Assembly (NCBI GenBank): GCA_030407005.1
Contig: JAUDYN010000008.1
Location: 2,418,001-2,482,000, forward strand
DNA from: Desarmillaria ectypa
Lineage: Eukaryota > Basidiomycota > Agaricomycetes > Agaricales > Physalacriaceae
DNA length: 64,000 nt
Direction: 5' to 3'
Shown one piece after another: positions 34,350 through 45,595 of the stretch. Every line of letters begins with the position of its first letter. Position 1 is the first letter of the stretch. The notes below the pieces were generated by a model, which was given only the letters and a program-made list of their open reading frames with translations, ran no database searches and was not told the origin of the DNA. The translations under genes and the position numbers were made by a program.

Positions 34350-35714
34350 AATTTGATATGTCTTATGGCCCCCCAACGGACAGACAAACTGCTCAACAGA
34401 CCAACAGACAGCCATGGAGGCCATGGGAGGAGAACAGGAGGGAAGACCCTCATGCAGAGATTCGAGCCAATGCCCAATGAGAGCTACAGCAATACGTCCA
34501 ACAGTTCATTGATGGGACTATCAGCAAGAGTGTGGCCGCAGCCCGAATCGCCCTGCACCTTCACCAAGTCTGCACCCACCATGGATTCTGGATGACCCCG
34601 CACAACTTGAACCTTGGCTTGCACAACTTGACTCCCATGAGAGGCAAGTCGCTGATGCAGCGGCTCGGGGTCGTCGTATCCAAGGATCTGACAGTGAGAG
34701 CGAGGACCTTGCAGGAGAGGCTCACAGACGAGATAGCCACCAGGATGGATGGCAAAACAGTAGAGAGCACCCACATCAGGAAGGGAGACAGTCATCCTCC
34801 CCCAATCGAGACTGAGGACATCTCAATGATAGGAGGCGATGAGGTCGGACCTCTCGTTCCCACACTCGGAGCTCGTCCAGCTCTGAAGAGAACTCTAATA
34901 GACAGGATGACGGTCGCACCAACAAACACCCAGAACTCGACCACAGCTTACTCGGCTGGGAAGTTGAACACATTCTCACCAATGCTACACTCTCCGAGGA
35001 ACACAGATATGTTCAGAAGCGACTTGAAAACTATTCTCAAAATCCCAGGGAAGCCTTCCGCATCCTCTCCAACATGTTCAACAGACCTACATTCACAGAC
35101 ACTGGCTACAAGTCAATCCTGACTGGCACTGCCATCAACTTTGACGAGATACTCGGCAATTTCCACTCCACCGAAATTACTGGTACATCTTCCCACACAC
35201 TCGCAACCGGACTCATCCTTCAGTGCCATCCACCAAGCCAGCCACCAAGGTCAAGAACTATGGTCAGTGGATCCAAGTGTGGAACCTGTTTGAGAGAGCA
35301 GTTGCTTACATATTTGGGGGGAGAGAGGCAGAACTCCGCACTTACTACAAGTACATCAATGACCTTTTCTCAGTCTATGATGTGTCAATGCATGAATGAG
35401 TCATCGCATATGATAGAGCAATTCGGAACTTCATCGCAATGCGTCAAGATGTCCTATTCAGTGACATCCAAAAATTCCAACATCTCAAGACCACTCATCT
35501 CGAGACTGGAGGCGCTGCCTATGCAACTCCATCTGCAGGCACTGGGGGGAGTAGCCCAAGAAAACGTTGACGCAATGAAGAGGAGATCTGTAGGAATTGG
35601 AATGCTGGAAGGTGCAACTCAGACACCTGTCGCTACAAGCACATATGCACTATATGCAAGTCAACCAAACACCCGAAGCAGTCATGCCCAAAGCATGCAG
35701 GAAAGTCGACCTGA
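34350..35714 (+). pseudogene. DIRS-like gag pseudogene with zinc-binding tail
   Basis: The gag-like reading changes frame. One frame is open from about 34,480 (QQYVQQFIDGTISKSVAAAR); another is open from about 34,890 (EVEHILTNATLSEEHRYVQK); a third carries the C-terminal part (NYGQWIQVWNLFERAVAYIF near 35,260-35,320; ICRNWNAGRCNSDTCRYKHI near 35,590-35,650; CTICKSTKHPKQSCPKH). The last part is a CCCH/CxxC zinc-binding tail like that of fungal DIRS gag proteins. It ends at TGA 35,712-35,714. TGA codons at 35,397-35,399 and 35,578-35,580 and frame changes make it non-functional. Confidence 0.65.
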
Positions 35715-37758
35715 GCTAACTGCTAGGCGAACTGACATATCACGCTTTACGGAGGCTGCCAATGCCAATGTTAACTGGATGGCACTGCGAGAGGAGAGTC
35801 TGGAAGAATCCGCCACGAGTTGGTGTGACTATGACGAGATGGAATTAGTGGATACCCCAAGCAAAGAGTATACCAGCTATTTACCTCACTTCATAAGAGG
35901 ATATGCTTGGTGGGATCCTACACGGTTCGAAAGCAGAACAGCGCACTATACAGAGATAGATGACCCTCTACCGCGTCCATCTGAATATGAGCTCCAGAAT
36001 CTTACAGCGCTACATACGATCAAAGCAAACCCTCACCTGTTCAATGTAACTACGCCAATCGATGTTGACCACCTCGCATCCCTCTTGATATCCCATCCAA
36101 ACACTCCATTTGTTGACTCAGTCATAACTGCATTGCGTGAAGGGTTCTGGCCATGGGCAAACACCCGGTATGACTCTGGGTACCCAGCCACTTGGGACAA
36201 CTCCTGGGCACCTCCTCCATCAGTAAGAGAACAAGACTTCTTGACTAGTCAGCGAGACTTGGAAGTTGAAAAAGAAAGATTCTCCCCCACCTTTGGCCCT
36301 GATCTCTTACCAGGAATATACAGCACACCTATAATCGCAGTACCAAAGCCACATTCAGATGACCTTAGGCTCGTCTCGCACCAGAGCTGTGGGACCTTCA
36401 GTCAGAATAGCATGATAGACAAGGACAGTACTCGCGGACCTTGTATGGACACCCTACACCAATTCCTGCCCTCACTCCTACACTTTCATCATGTTCATGG
36501 TAACGTGCGGCTTGTTCTCTGGAAGTCAGATGTAAGCGAGGCCTTTCACCACCTACCAATGCACCCACTATGGCAGATCAAGCAAGTGACGACTACAAAT
36601 ATACCAACGCATGATGAGATCAGCAGAGGTATCAACAGAGGTGACCTACAGTGCAACGTGGACTGGAGGAGTTCATTCGGCAGTTGTGGATCACCTAGGA
36701 ACTGGGTATCAGTAATGGGCCTAGTCATATGGGTCGCCGTTTACATCAAGCTCCTGCTCAACATCTTTTGCTATGTGGATGATACATACGGATGGGAGAT
36801 AGAGGGACAGCTCACCCGGTATGATCCTTATGACCATCTCCTTCCCACAAAGCAAGCAAAATTCCTTTGACTCCTAGATGACCTGGGTATCCCTCACAAA
36901 GATAAAAAACAAGTATGGGGGGCAATCCTGATGATTATCGGGTTCCTAATTGATATCAACGCTATGATGGTCACACTGCCAGCCGACTCCAAGGCTGAGC
37001 TCATTGCTGCAGTACGTGATTTCATTGACTCACCATCTAGATGTCACACTCTACAGGAGTGGAACCAGTTGGCAGGGTGGATCAACTGGTCGCTCAATGT
37101 TTTCCCACTTCTAAAGCCGGCATTATGTCATGTGTACATAAAGATCTCTGGAAAGAACCAAGCCTACAAGTCCGTATACCTCAACAATGCAGTGAAGGCA
37201 GACCTTACTTGGTTCCTCAAGCATGTAGAGAAATCAGATGGAGTGTTCCTTTTCGATGCGATCGACTGGGACGCATATACACAGACCAACCTCACCATCT
37301 ATTGTGATGCATGCCTAGCTGGTATGGGCTTCTGGATACCTGAGCTGCTGCTGGGTTTCTCCATGCCCGTCCCTGGCCACACTCCGAAGGACACCATCTT
37401 TTTTTGGGAAGCTCTGTGTGTCGTCTCAGCACTATGCTGGTTCTGTGAGACCATGAGATCTGATCTCACACTTATGCAACGGCTCCATGTATCCATTCAC
37501 ACAGACAATCAGAATACAGTCGACCTGTTCGACTCACTCCGGGCCCTTCCCTCATACAATCATCTGCTGCGCTATGCGATTGATCTTCTCCTTGACCACA
37601 ATGTCGATCTTCGTGTCTTACATGTCCCTGGGTCAGAAAATGGCGTCGCTGATGCCCTCTCCCGCTCCAGATTCGACGATGCACTCAACCTCGAGCCTCG
37701 GCTCTCAATACAACCATTCACACCCCCTCAAGATGCGCTGGGGGCAACGGAAAAATGA
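35715..37758 (+). pseudogene. DIRS-like reverse transcriptase and RNase H, one nonsense codon
   Basis: RT copies element RNA. Visible motifs are GIYSTPIIAVPKPHSDDLRL (near 36,315-36,375), motif A SDVSEAFHHLPMHP (near 36,526-36,567), SFGSCGSPRNW, and the catalytic CYVDDTYGW (near 36,769-36,795). A TGA at 36,868-36,870 interrupts the frame, which continues unchanged (LLDDLGIPHKDKKQVWG). RNase H follows, with YCDACLAGMGFW near 37,300-37,335 and the conserved DxxSR-like VADALSRSRF near 37,645-37,675. It ends at TGA 37,756-37,758, overlapping the recombinase ATG. Confidence 0.85.
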
Positions 37759-38768
37759 TTCACATCTCCCATACGGCCAGGCAACCCCCTCGCAGTGCCT
37801 GGTCTCTCGATGAGCTCATTCGTCGTCGATCAATCACGTTAGGCCTCGCACTTGATACCTCATCACAGTCGACATACTCATCAGCCCTCAACTCCTACCT
37901 AACGTTCTGCACCCTCCACAACTTCCCTATCGAACCGACCACCGACACCCTTAGCTTCTTCGTGGTGTACATGTCACATCACATTGAACCCCGCTCTGTT
38001 AGCAGTTATCTCTCAGGAATAGTGAGCCAACTCGAACCTTACTTTCCCAACATTCGCACAACGAGGAATGGAATGCTCGTGAAGCGAACACTGAAGGGAT
38101 GTATGCGCCTTCGAAGTAAGCCCATTCATCGAAAACAACCACTATCCCGGGACCACCTTCGCCTCGCACAAGCACGGTTACCAGCCATGCCCTCACACGA
38201 CGACCTTCTCTTTGCCGCCATGCTCTTCACTGGCTTCTACGGGCTTCTCCGCCTTGGCGAGATGGCCGTGCCTGACAACCCTAACCTGCGTAACACACGC
38301 AAGTACTCACAGCATGCATCAGTAGAATGGATCCCTGAAGGATTCGCCTTCTGGATCCCTACCCACAAGACAGACTCGACATTCGAAGGGAGCCGCATTA
38401 TCATCCCAACCAAGACCGATGACACTATCAACCCTGTCCGCCTTTTTCAAAGGTACCTGAGGAGCCGGGACAATGTCTTCCCTCTGCACCCTTTCCTATG
38501 GACCCGTAGCTCTGGGAAATCGCTGTCAAGGTCCTGGTTCATCCATCGCCTTCGCAAACTAGTACCCGACACCAACATTGCAGGGCAATCACTACGCGCC
38601 AGGGGCGCCACAGCCCTCGCTGAAGACGGCGTCTCTCCACACCTCATCCAAGCCACTGGTCGGTGGACCTCTGAGACCTTTCAAATCTACATCCGGAAAA
38701 ATCCCATCATCCTGCAAGCCCTGCTGTACAACCGCAGGCACGGTTCTAACCCTCTTGCATCGGCATGA
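37755..38768 (+). CDS. DIRS-like tyrosine recombinase, intact ORF
   Basis: An ORF of 337 aa that would integrate the circular DNA copy. Its ATG overlaps the stop of the RNase H frame, typical of translationally coupled retrotransposon ORFs. The N-terminal part has the core-binding-like segment TYSSALNSYLTFCTLHNFPI. The catalytic part shows the first Arg in GLLRLGEM (near 38,245), the box QSLRARGATALAEDGVSPHL (near 38,585-38,645) with the second Arg, GRW in place of the second His, and the nucleophile Tyr in FQIYIRK (near 38,685). The usual His of the HxxR box is Gln here (QSLR). It is the least damaged gene of the element. Confidence 0.85.
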   Translation: MIHISHTARQPPRSAWSLDELIRRRSITLGLALDTSSQSTYSSALNSYLTFCTLHNFPIEPTTDTLSFFVVYMSHHIEPRSVSSYLSGIVSQLEPYFPNIRTTRNGMLVKRTLKGCMRLRSKPIHRKQPLSRDHLRLAQARLPAMPSHDDLLFAAMLFTGFYGLLRLGEMAVPDNPNLRNTRKYSQHASVEWIPEGFAFWIPTHKTDSTFEGSRIIIPTKTDDTINPVRLFQRYLRSRDNVFPLHPFLWTRSSGKSLSRSWFIHRLRKLVPDTNIAGQSLRARGATALAEDGVSPHLIQATGRWTSETFQIYIRKNPIILQALLYNRRHGSNPLASA

Positions 38769-38945
38769 TCCATCTTGATCTCAATCCTTTCTTCTTTTTA
38801 TCACTCCTTCCAGTCCCTCCTCTTTCCTTCCATTAGCATCTTAGCGACTCATACATGACGCAATCTACCTGGGTCCCTCTCACCATGTGGGGGGGGCCCG
38901 TTCCTTGGCTACACTCGCTCTCAGTCAGCCGAACTCGAGACGATT

Positions 38946-41854
38946 GGTCGAAGCTGTATAGCCTAGATATTATTGCACCAGAAATAACCCAGGCCCATGT
39001 GACAAAACCGGCCTGATCATGGCAGAAGTGGCATCGGGTAATGGGCCACTTAAACATGGGATTGGTAAAGAGACTATTTAGGAAGAAAATAGTCAAGGGA
39101 ATGGATGTGGATGAGTCGGCAGTGCCCCAGAAGGATTGTGAAGCCTGCATACAGGCCAAACATCATGCCGAGCCATTTCCACAAGAAGCTGAAAGGAATT
39201 ATACCGAAATAGGTGAAATGACATTTTCAGACTTATGGGGGCCAGCCCGAACTCAGGGTATCCATGGAGAAAGATATTACATAAGCTTCACAGATGGGAA
39301 ATCCCGGAGGACAATGTTGTATTTTCTGAAGTCAAAACAGGGTACAGAAATCCGAAAGAAGATTCAGCAGTACCAAAAATACATCAAAGTCCACACTGGA
39401 AGGGATCTGAAGTTTATGAGGATTGATAATGGGAAGGAATATATCAATGAGGAGGTGAAGGAATACCTCCAGAGCAATGGCATCCAGTTGGAACTGACTG
39501 CCACATATTCACCATCCCAAAATGGAGTTGCTGAGAGAGTCAATCGGACTCTTGTGGAGCATGCTCGTGCCATGCTAGAAGAACATCACCTGCCGAAATT
39601 TTTATGGCCCGAAGCAGTGGCATATGCCACATATTTGAAGAACTGATCACCAACCAGGGCCATCAAAAATGATCTAACCCCAGAAGAAGTGTTTTGTGGA
39701 ACAAAACCAGACATTTCAACACTCCAGGAATTCGGAACAAAGTGCTGGGTGTTGCAACAGGATAACAAAAGGTCAAAACTTGACCCAAAATCAAGGGAAT
39801 TTATCTTTACAGGTCTTACAGATGAATCAAGAGCCTGGAGATACTATAACTCACAGACTAGGCAGATTCAGACCTCAAGAAATGTTATATTCCCTGAAGA
39901 GAGCATTCTAAATGCTAACAATGATGAATACATTGTGTCCCATCCTCCACTGCTCGAGGGGGAGTCAGGGAGCAAAGTCGAGCAGATTCTGGATGGAAAT
40001 GATGATATTTCGGACAAATCCACAGGTGCCGGGAATGCCAAAACAAAAGGGGAAATGCCCCTTGATGACCTGGCAACCAAATCAAAGTTACCTGTATGGC
40101 GTGGGAAGGTGATTCAGCCACGCAACAAATCAGTCCGGATTGCATCAGTAGCCCCACCAAGTTACCGGTTCCTTAATAATCCAGCCTCACGAGGCATGAA
40201 ATTGCCAGAGAAGCAGCAGGAAGTAACAAAGGAACCACTGGAGACTGCAAATATTGCAGTAGAATATGCATGTGTGGGGGAGACTGCAGATAACCTCAGT
40301 GATGAGCCATTAAGCCTTGAAGAAGCCAAAACAAGGCCAGATTGGCATCATTGGAAGAAAGCAATGGATGAAGAATATAATCTATTGACTTCTCTAGGCA
40401 CATGGCAGCTGGAAGAATTACCTCAGGATAGGTTGCTTGTTGATTGCAAGTGGACCTACAGGCTGAAAAGAGATGGTGATGGAAAAATCACCAGGCACAA
40501 AGCCAGACTTGTTGCAAAAGGATTTTCGCAGAAACCCGGAATTGATTTCTTTGAGACATATGCACCCATAGTTAGGCTGGACACATTCTGCCTACTTATG
40601 GCCATTGCTGCACAAAGAAACCTGATTATTCATGGAATGGATGTCATTGGAGCCTACTTAAATGGAAAGCTCAATGAATCCATTTATATGGCACAGCCAC
40701 CCGAATATTCTGATGGGAGTGGCAAGGCGGCACACCTCAAGTTGACATTATATGGACTCAAGCAATCTGGCCGAGTTTGGAACGAGAAATTAAATGCTAC
40801 CTTTTTGGGACTCAGATACACAAGATTGATTAGTGATCAATGTGTGTATATCAGACAGATGGATTCTGGTCCTATAATTGTAGCTGTGCATGTAGACGAC
40901 ATGACACTGCTTGCCCCAGATGATGAAACCATGTCTATTATGAAAGAAGAGCTTAAGAAGAAGCTAAATGTTACAGACATGGGGGAGATTCAATACATAT
41001 TGGGCATGAAGATAGACAGGAATTGGGAGAAGGGTACCATTACCTTATCACAGAAGGCATATATTTTGAAGGTACTCGAGCGAATGGGCATGAAAGACTG
41101 TAAACCAGTCAAAATGCCTATGGACCCAAATGTACGGCTAGAGAAAATCCCCGAAGATGATCCCCGGAGCGCTGACACAGCCACCAGACAATATTACCAT
41201 ACTGGTGTCGGATCTCTGATGTATGCAGCCAATGGATCTCGGCCTGATATTGCACATGCTGTCACAGAATTGAGCAAATATGTACAAAATCCGGCTGCTG
41301 AGCATGTCACAGCTCTGAAACGAGTTTGCCATTACTTGAAGGGGACTCTGGATTTTGGAATCACATATGGAGGGACTACAGATGAACTGATACCCTACTC
41401 AGATTCAGACTGGGGAGAAGACAGGACAGATAGAAGATCAACATCTGGTTATGTCTGTACCTATGCAGGGGGAGCTGTTACTTGGAGTTCAAAGAAACAG
41501 CCCACTGTAGCTCTATCCACTATGGAGGCAGAATATATGGCCCTTTCGCAAACAACCCAAGAAGTAATATGGTTGCGGGCAATTTTAACTGAATTAGGAT
41601 TGCCACCTGATGGTGCAACCACTATTTTCGTCGACAATCAGTCAGCGATCAAATTTGCTGAGAACGCCGTATTCCACGCGCGATCGAAGCACATAGACAT
41701 ATGGCACCACTTCATTCGCGAGCGCATGGCTTCAAATGAAGTCAAAGTTCAGCACTGCGCATCAGAGGAGAACTTAGCAGATATATTCACTAAAGGGCTA
41801 CCAAGACCATTACATGAATATCTATCTGCAGGTATTCTAGGAGCTCGGAATTGA
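38946..41854 (+). pseudogene. Copia integrase-RT-RNase H part, two nonsense codons
   Basis: After the junction (SKLYSLDIIAPE) a TGA at 39,014-39,016 precedes the pre-integrase zinc-binding segment WHRVMGHLNM...CEACIQAK. The integrase core follows, with FSDLWGPARTQGIHG, MRIDNGKEY and PSQNGVAERVN; then TGA at 39,644-39,646 (YLKN-stop-SPTRA). The rest is open for 721 codons: RT with FFETYAPIVRLDTFCLLMAI and the catalytic AVHVDDMTLL near 40,885-40,915, and RNase H with STMEAEYMALSQTTQEVIWL and DIFTKGLPRPLHEYL. The stop is at 41,852-41,854. Both nonsense codons fit CGA to TGA change. Confidence 0.93.
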
Positions 41855-41861
41855 GGGGGAG

Positions 41862-42072
41862 TGTTGGGATAGCAATCCCGAGCAAGTACTAGAATGTACT
41901 CGAAGGATTGGCTTACTCAGCAGGATCAAGTTTGGACCGTGAAAGTGGACATACATAGTATTTCGTAGTAAGTTCTAGAGGTAGTACAAAATGTATTTAA
42001 GTAGGACACCTCTTGCTCGAGAGGCAAGGATTTTACCATCCTTTCTACATTCTCCTCGCTCTCGTTACAACA
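41862..42072 (+). repeat. 3' LTR of copia element (211 bp)
   Basis: Same ends as the 5' LTR, one base different. It is preceded by the polypurine run gaggggga and followed by TAGTA (42,073-42,077), which repeats the sequence before the 5' LTR. Confidence 0.95.
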
Positions 42073-42077
42073 TAGTA

Positions 42078-42876
42078 CAAAAGAGCTACGTACTATTCAG
42101 TTCGACTTCAGAGCTTTAATGCCACATCTTATTTATACGTATTTACTATTTAGTACTTGACATTTCGCACCTACCTTTACCTGACACAGAACCCCCACTG
42201 GCTCTATGCTGTGTGACAGAATATACCTACTTTTCGATTCCACTACGCTCCCTTCCCGAAGAACCAGCAACCAGACTCCAACAGGTTATGGGAACTTGGC
42301 TGCTCAATTCATAGATGTCCCTTGCTGATTCCTGAAATCTTCACAAAAAAAATAGGGCACCGACTTTTGACCGACTCGCCTTCAGTTTTGGATAGAGTTG
42401 TGTACTGTCCTTGTGCTGCCTACCACCTGTGAGTAGTCCGTGCAAAGAATTTAAGTGCTCAACTTTGTGTTCTATGTCTCCTTGATCACCCAATGCATTC
42501 CTCTTCATCCAGATGTTATATATCAAGACGTTGAAAGCAACCATTCAGACAATAGAGCCGAATCAAAAGTAAATAATGTGGTTCGGAGTGACGTAAAAGG
42601 TTCACCGGTACCCCAGAACGCGTCACCCGTATCCTGTGGCACCGCGGCACCTTCCCTTTCCTCCATCATCACCTACTTAAGTGATCACTGAAGCAAAGCA
42701 CTTCAGTCGTACCGCCCGGTATACAGCATTACTGATAAACGCTCTTCATTCCTAACAATAACCTTCTGTTTCAAGGTCCATATCAGACATAACAGCAGAC
42801 AATTTCAAGAGTGCTCAGTGCGCCTTTTAACACTACATTCCACCCCCGGAGCATTCTCTTATATATTCTACAAGGA
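42078..42876. other. Intergenic, upstream of BTB gene 1
   Basis: About 800 bases without a supported gene. It should contain the BTB gene promoter, but no clear TATA box or operator was identified. The copia LTR ends here and might influence the neighbouring gene. Confidence 0.5.
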
Positions 42877-43840
42877 ATGGACTATGACTACCAACCTCCA
42901 CCTCGGGAATCCATAGCATCATATCCATTCGACAGCTCTGATGCCACCTCCGACATCGTGCTGTTGTCCTCTGACAAAATCCACTTCTACTGCCACAAAG
43001 TCATCCTCTCCCTCTCCTCCCCCTTCTTTAAAGAAAAGTTCACTATACCCTCAGGGTACGTTGATGCCGCCCCCATCCTCTTCATGAGCGAAGACAGCAA
43101 AGTCCTTGACAAAATCCTTCGCTTCTGCTACCCCGCCGTCGACCCCAAGTTCGAGAGCCTCTCCGAGTTTTATCAGGTCGTCACAGTCATGGTCAACAAG
43201 TTCTCTATGCGTAATGTTGCCAGACGGGCTCGAGGCGAATTACGCAAGTATGCGAGATCTGAGCCCCTTCGCGTCTTCGCTATTGCGTATGCCATGCAGT
43301 GGAATGAAGAAGCGGTAGAAGCGGCTGCATGCGTGCTGAACCGACCCTTGTTAGCTCTCGACGATCAGGATATCCCCGAGCTCGATATTCTCCCATCACC
43401 TCGCGTCCTCTACCGTTTGTTCAAAACATATCGCACACGGTTTGACGCTGTGCTTCAGGCGGTGAATAGGTGCGATGATGACGCTATAATCGGTGTGCTC
43501 AACGGAGTTGCGTGCCCTGAGCACGACTCGTTTCCCGACCCTGAGGGCACGCCTACGAAGACGTGGCTCTTAAGGTACTGTACCTCAATTCGGGAAACGT
43601 TGAGCCACGAGCCTTCGTTAGAGACGCTGTTTGCCTGCGACGAATGGGCCCGACCGCTTGCCGAGCGTACGGCTTCTTCGTGTGTGCATTGCTCGCAGCT
43701 CGACCTAGAGCGCTTGTTTCGCAATTGTATTCCTTATATCTACTTGGGAAGTATCAAAAGGGCTCTGAAGATGGTATGAATCTGGGCGGTTTGCCCCTGT
43801 CTGCTCGCTAACTACATTTTTACAGAGATTCGAGCTGTAG
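42877..43840 (+). CDS. BTB/POZ domain protein 1, intact
   Basis: BTB domains mediate dimerisation and recruit Cullin-3 ligases; the target of this fungal family is unknown. Exon 1 42,877-43,773; a 52-bp intron; exon 2 43,826-43,840, which adds only RFEL. Product 303 aa. The BTB fold is seen in SDIVLLSSDKIHFYCHKVIL, SSPFFKEKF and KILRFCYPAVDPKF. The C-terminal part has ARGELRKYA, LRVFAIAYAMQW, PELDILPSPRVLYRLF, a CxxH pair (C213, H216) and a CxxC pair (C269, C272) that together could form a zinc site. The start is the first ATG (MDYDYQPPPRE); upstream open frame lacks ATG. It is the intact partner of the pseudogene at 44,193. Confidence 0.88.
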
Positions 43841-44192
43841 TTTCTCCTAACACTTCCCACTGGATTGATACCCTTTACAATGTGATTCATGTGGCCATGT
43901 TTCTTCCATCTTGAGACCAATTTTAATTCTATCACCTGGTCGGAAACCTCTGAACAACGAAGTGAGCCTCTCATTGGGAGTTTGTGCCGGCGCCAATATA
44001 TCAACACCTCTGCTACTTCCTACCACAGTCGCTTGTCTTAGAGACTATCGCGAACTCTCTCGGTATGGAGTGACAACCTGCAGGGCCGCCAATCACGCTG
44101 ATGATTTGCACAGTGTAGCAGTGTACCTGAGCTTAATTTCCCCCCATTTGCCTCAGATGATATGATGCTTTCTGTTTTGTCAACAGTTGTTT

Positions 44193-45170
44193 ATGGCATT
44201 CTCAGACATGAACGATAACTACGATTCGGTGGCCTCTCATCCCTTTGATGATGCGCACTCTACAGCATCCGACATCATCATTGTTTCCTCAGACAGAGTC
44301 GCCTTCCACATCTACAAATCTATCGTTTCGTCCACCTCACCCTTCTTCAAGGACATGTTCACTTTACTGCAGCCCATTATAACCATCAATATTGCCAAGC
44401 ACAGTGATATACTCGACAAAATTCTCCACTTCTGCTAGCCCACAGTCGGTCCATCGTTCGAGAGTCTGACAGAGCTAATCCACGTTCTAACCATCGTGGT
44501 CATGAGGTGTCTGATGGGCGACGTAGCCGAGCGTGTTCGTGGCGAACTTCGCAAATACGCCCAACATGAGTCCCTACGCGTTTTTTCCATAGCATATTCC
44601 CTTCAATGGAGTGAAGAGGTAGATGAAGCCGTCAAGTGGTTCCCTAGCCGGCCTCGCCTGACTTGCGACGCAAGAGACATCGTTGAGCTTGACCTATTAG
44701 ACTCAGCTCGGGTTCTTTTCAGGTTTTTCCAATTCCACAAAATGTGCTCCATGTGTTCTTACTTCTGTACCCGAGACCACGGGCTTGTGGCCTTCGACGT
44801 ACAGTATATGATGAAAGCATCGGGCTGATGTTCACTCCACGATGAGACGGACGATCCTGAAGATCCTTTCCTGGTGCCAAGGAAGACGTGGTTTGTCAAA
44901 TATTGCAACTTTATTACCGAACAGCTACAGTCGGCACCGTCCATACACTCTTTGCGCAGACTGTGAAGGGCGTGCTAGGAGGATTGCTCGTCAAGAAGCC
45001 CTTGCATGTTCCAATTGCTCCAAAAACAAATTGGATGAGTTATTTGACGTGTGGATACCGGAATTCTACCACGCTAGGATTGAAAAGGAGTTAGCGCAGG
45101 TATGTTCTACGTTGGCTTATCGAACTGACTGATGATTATGTACACACAACAGAAGAAATTTCAAGGGTGA
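44193..45170 (+). pseudogene. BTB/POZ paralogue 2, decayed
   Basis: Collinear with BTB gene 1. It starts MAFSDMNDNYDSVASHPFDD, then SDIIIVSSDRVAFHIYKSIV and SSTSPFFKDMF. A TAG at 44,436-44,438 replaces the Tyr of FCYP. RVRGELRKYA, FSIAYSLQWSEE and VELDLLDSARVLFRFF follow; then TGA near 44,826, a CxxH remnant (CSLHDE), and a frame change near 44,960 before ARQEALACSNCSKNKLDELF (CxxC). Even the final intron survives (45,100-45,152), with last exon KKFQG to 45,170. At least two stops and one frameshift. Confidence 0.85.
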
Positions 45171-45595
45171 TTCTAATTTTCTACTTTGACAGATGGCAGA
45201 AAGTGTAATAGCTGGATAGCGTAAATCGGAATAAGCTATAGAATGTTACGAATGATGAACTACGTACGCTGGTCGTCCTTTCATAAGTGCCTTGCGCACG
45301 TTATTCATTTACGTTTTCAGCCAGAGGACCGACTGAGCGCTGTTTCTTCTGTAGGCTTCCCGGTTTATCTGTATGGTAGAAATTCGTCGAGGCAGCGAGC
45401 TGGGGGCTTCTCGATTGATGTAGTTATTCATAAAATCAGAATACAGTAAATATGCTTTATCCCCTCATTCAGTGGATGGCGGTGGTCAGAAGAAAGAAAG
45501 ACAATATGAGTCAGCACATACAGCCTAGATCTGTACCACCATGACCGGATACCTTTGCCACCTTGTACATCACTCCTAGTCCCTATTGTACTGCC
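45171..45595. other. Intergenic, upstream of F-box gene
   Basis: About 420 bases. Short ORFs only, none with a recognisable domain; presumably the BTB remnant's 3' region plus the F-box promoter. Confidence 0.5.

Larger units (their letters stand above)
33844..38945 (+). mobile_element. DIRS-like (tyrosine-recombinase) retrotransposon nested in copia
   Basis: This 5.1-kb insert carries gag-like, RT, RNase H and tyrosine recombinase sequence instead of integrase and LTRs, the hallmark of DIRS-type elements. Short inverted ends are visible: AATCGTCGAGT at 33,845-33,855 and AACTCGAGACGATT at 38,932-38,945. Removing it rejoins copia pol in frame at residues resembling TRG/SKLYSLD. The junctions are good to a few bases. 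Gag and RT frames carry TGA stops (34,478; 35,397; 35,578; 36,868), while the recombinase ORF is open. Confidence 0.85.
32378..42072 (+). mobile_element. Ty1/copia retrotransposon, complete, with a nested DIRS-like element
   Basis: LTRs 32,378-32,588 and 41,862-42,072 (211 bp each) differ at one base, and TAGTA flanks both sides (32,373-32,377 and 42,073-42,077). The internal order is gag, protease, integrase, RT, RNase H, which defines copia. The primer site lies directly after the 5' LTR and a purine run precedes the 3' LTR. The single long frame is split by a 5.1-kb insertion at about 33,844-38,945 and also has TGA codons at 39,014-39,016 and 39,644-39,646. So this copy cannot move by its own proteins, although near-identical LTRs indicate recent insertion. 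Confidence 0.95.
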
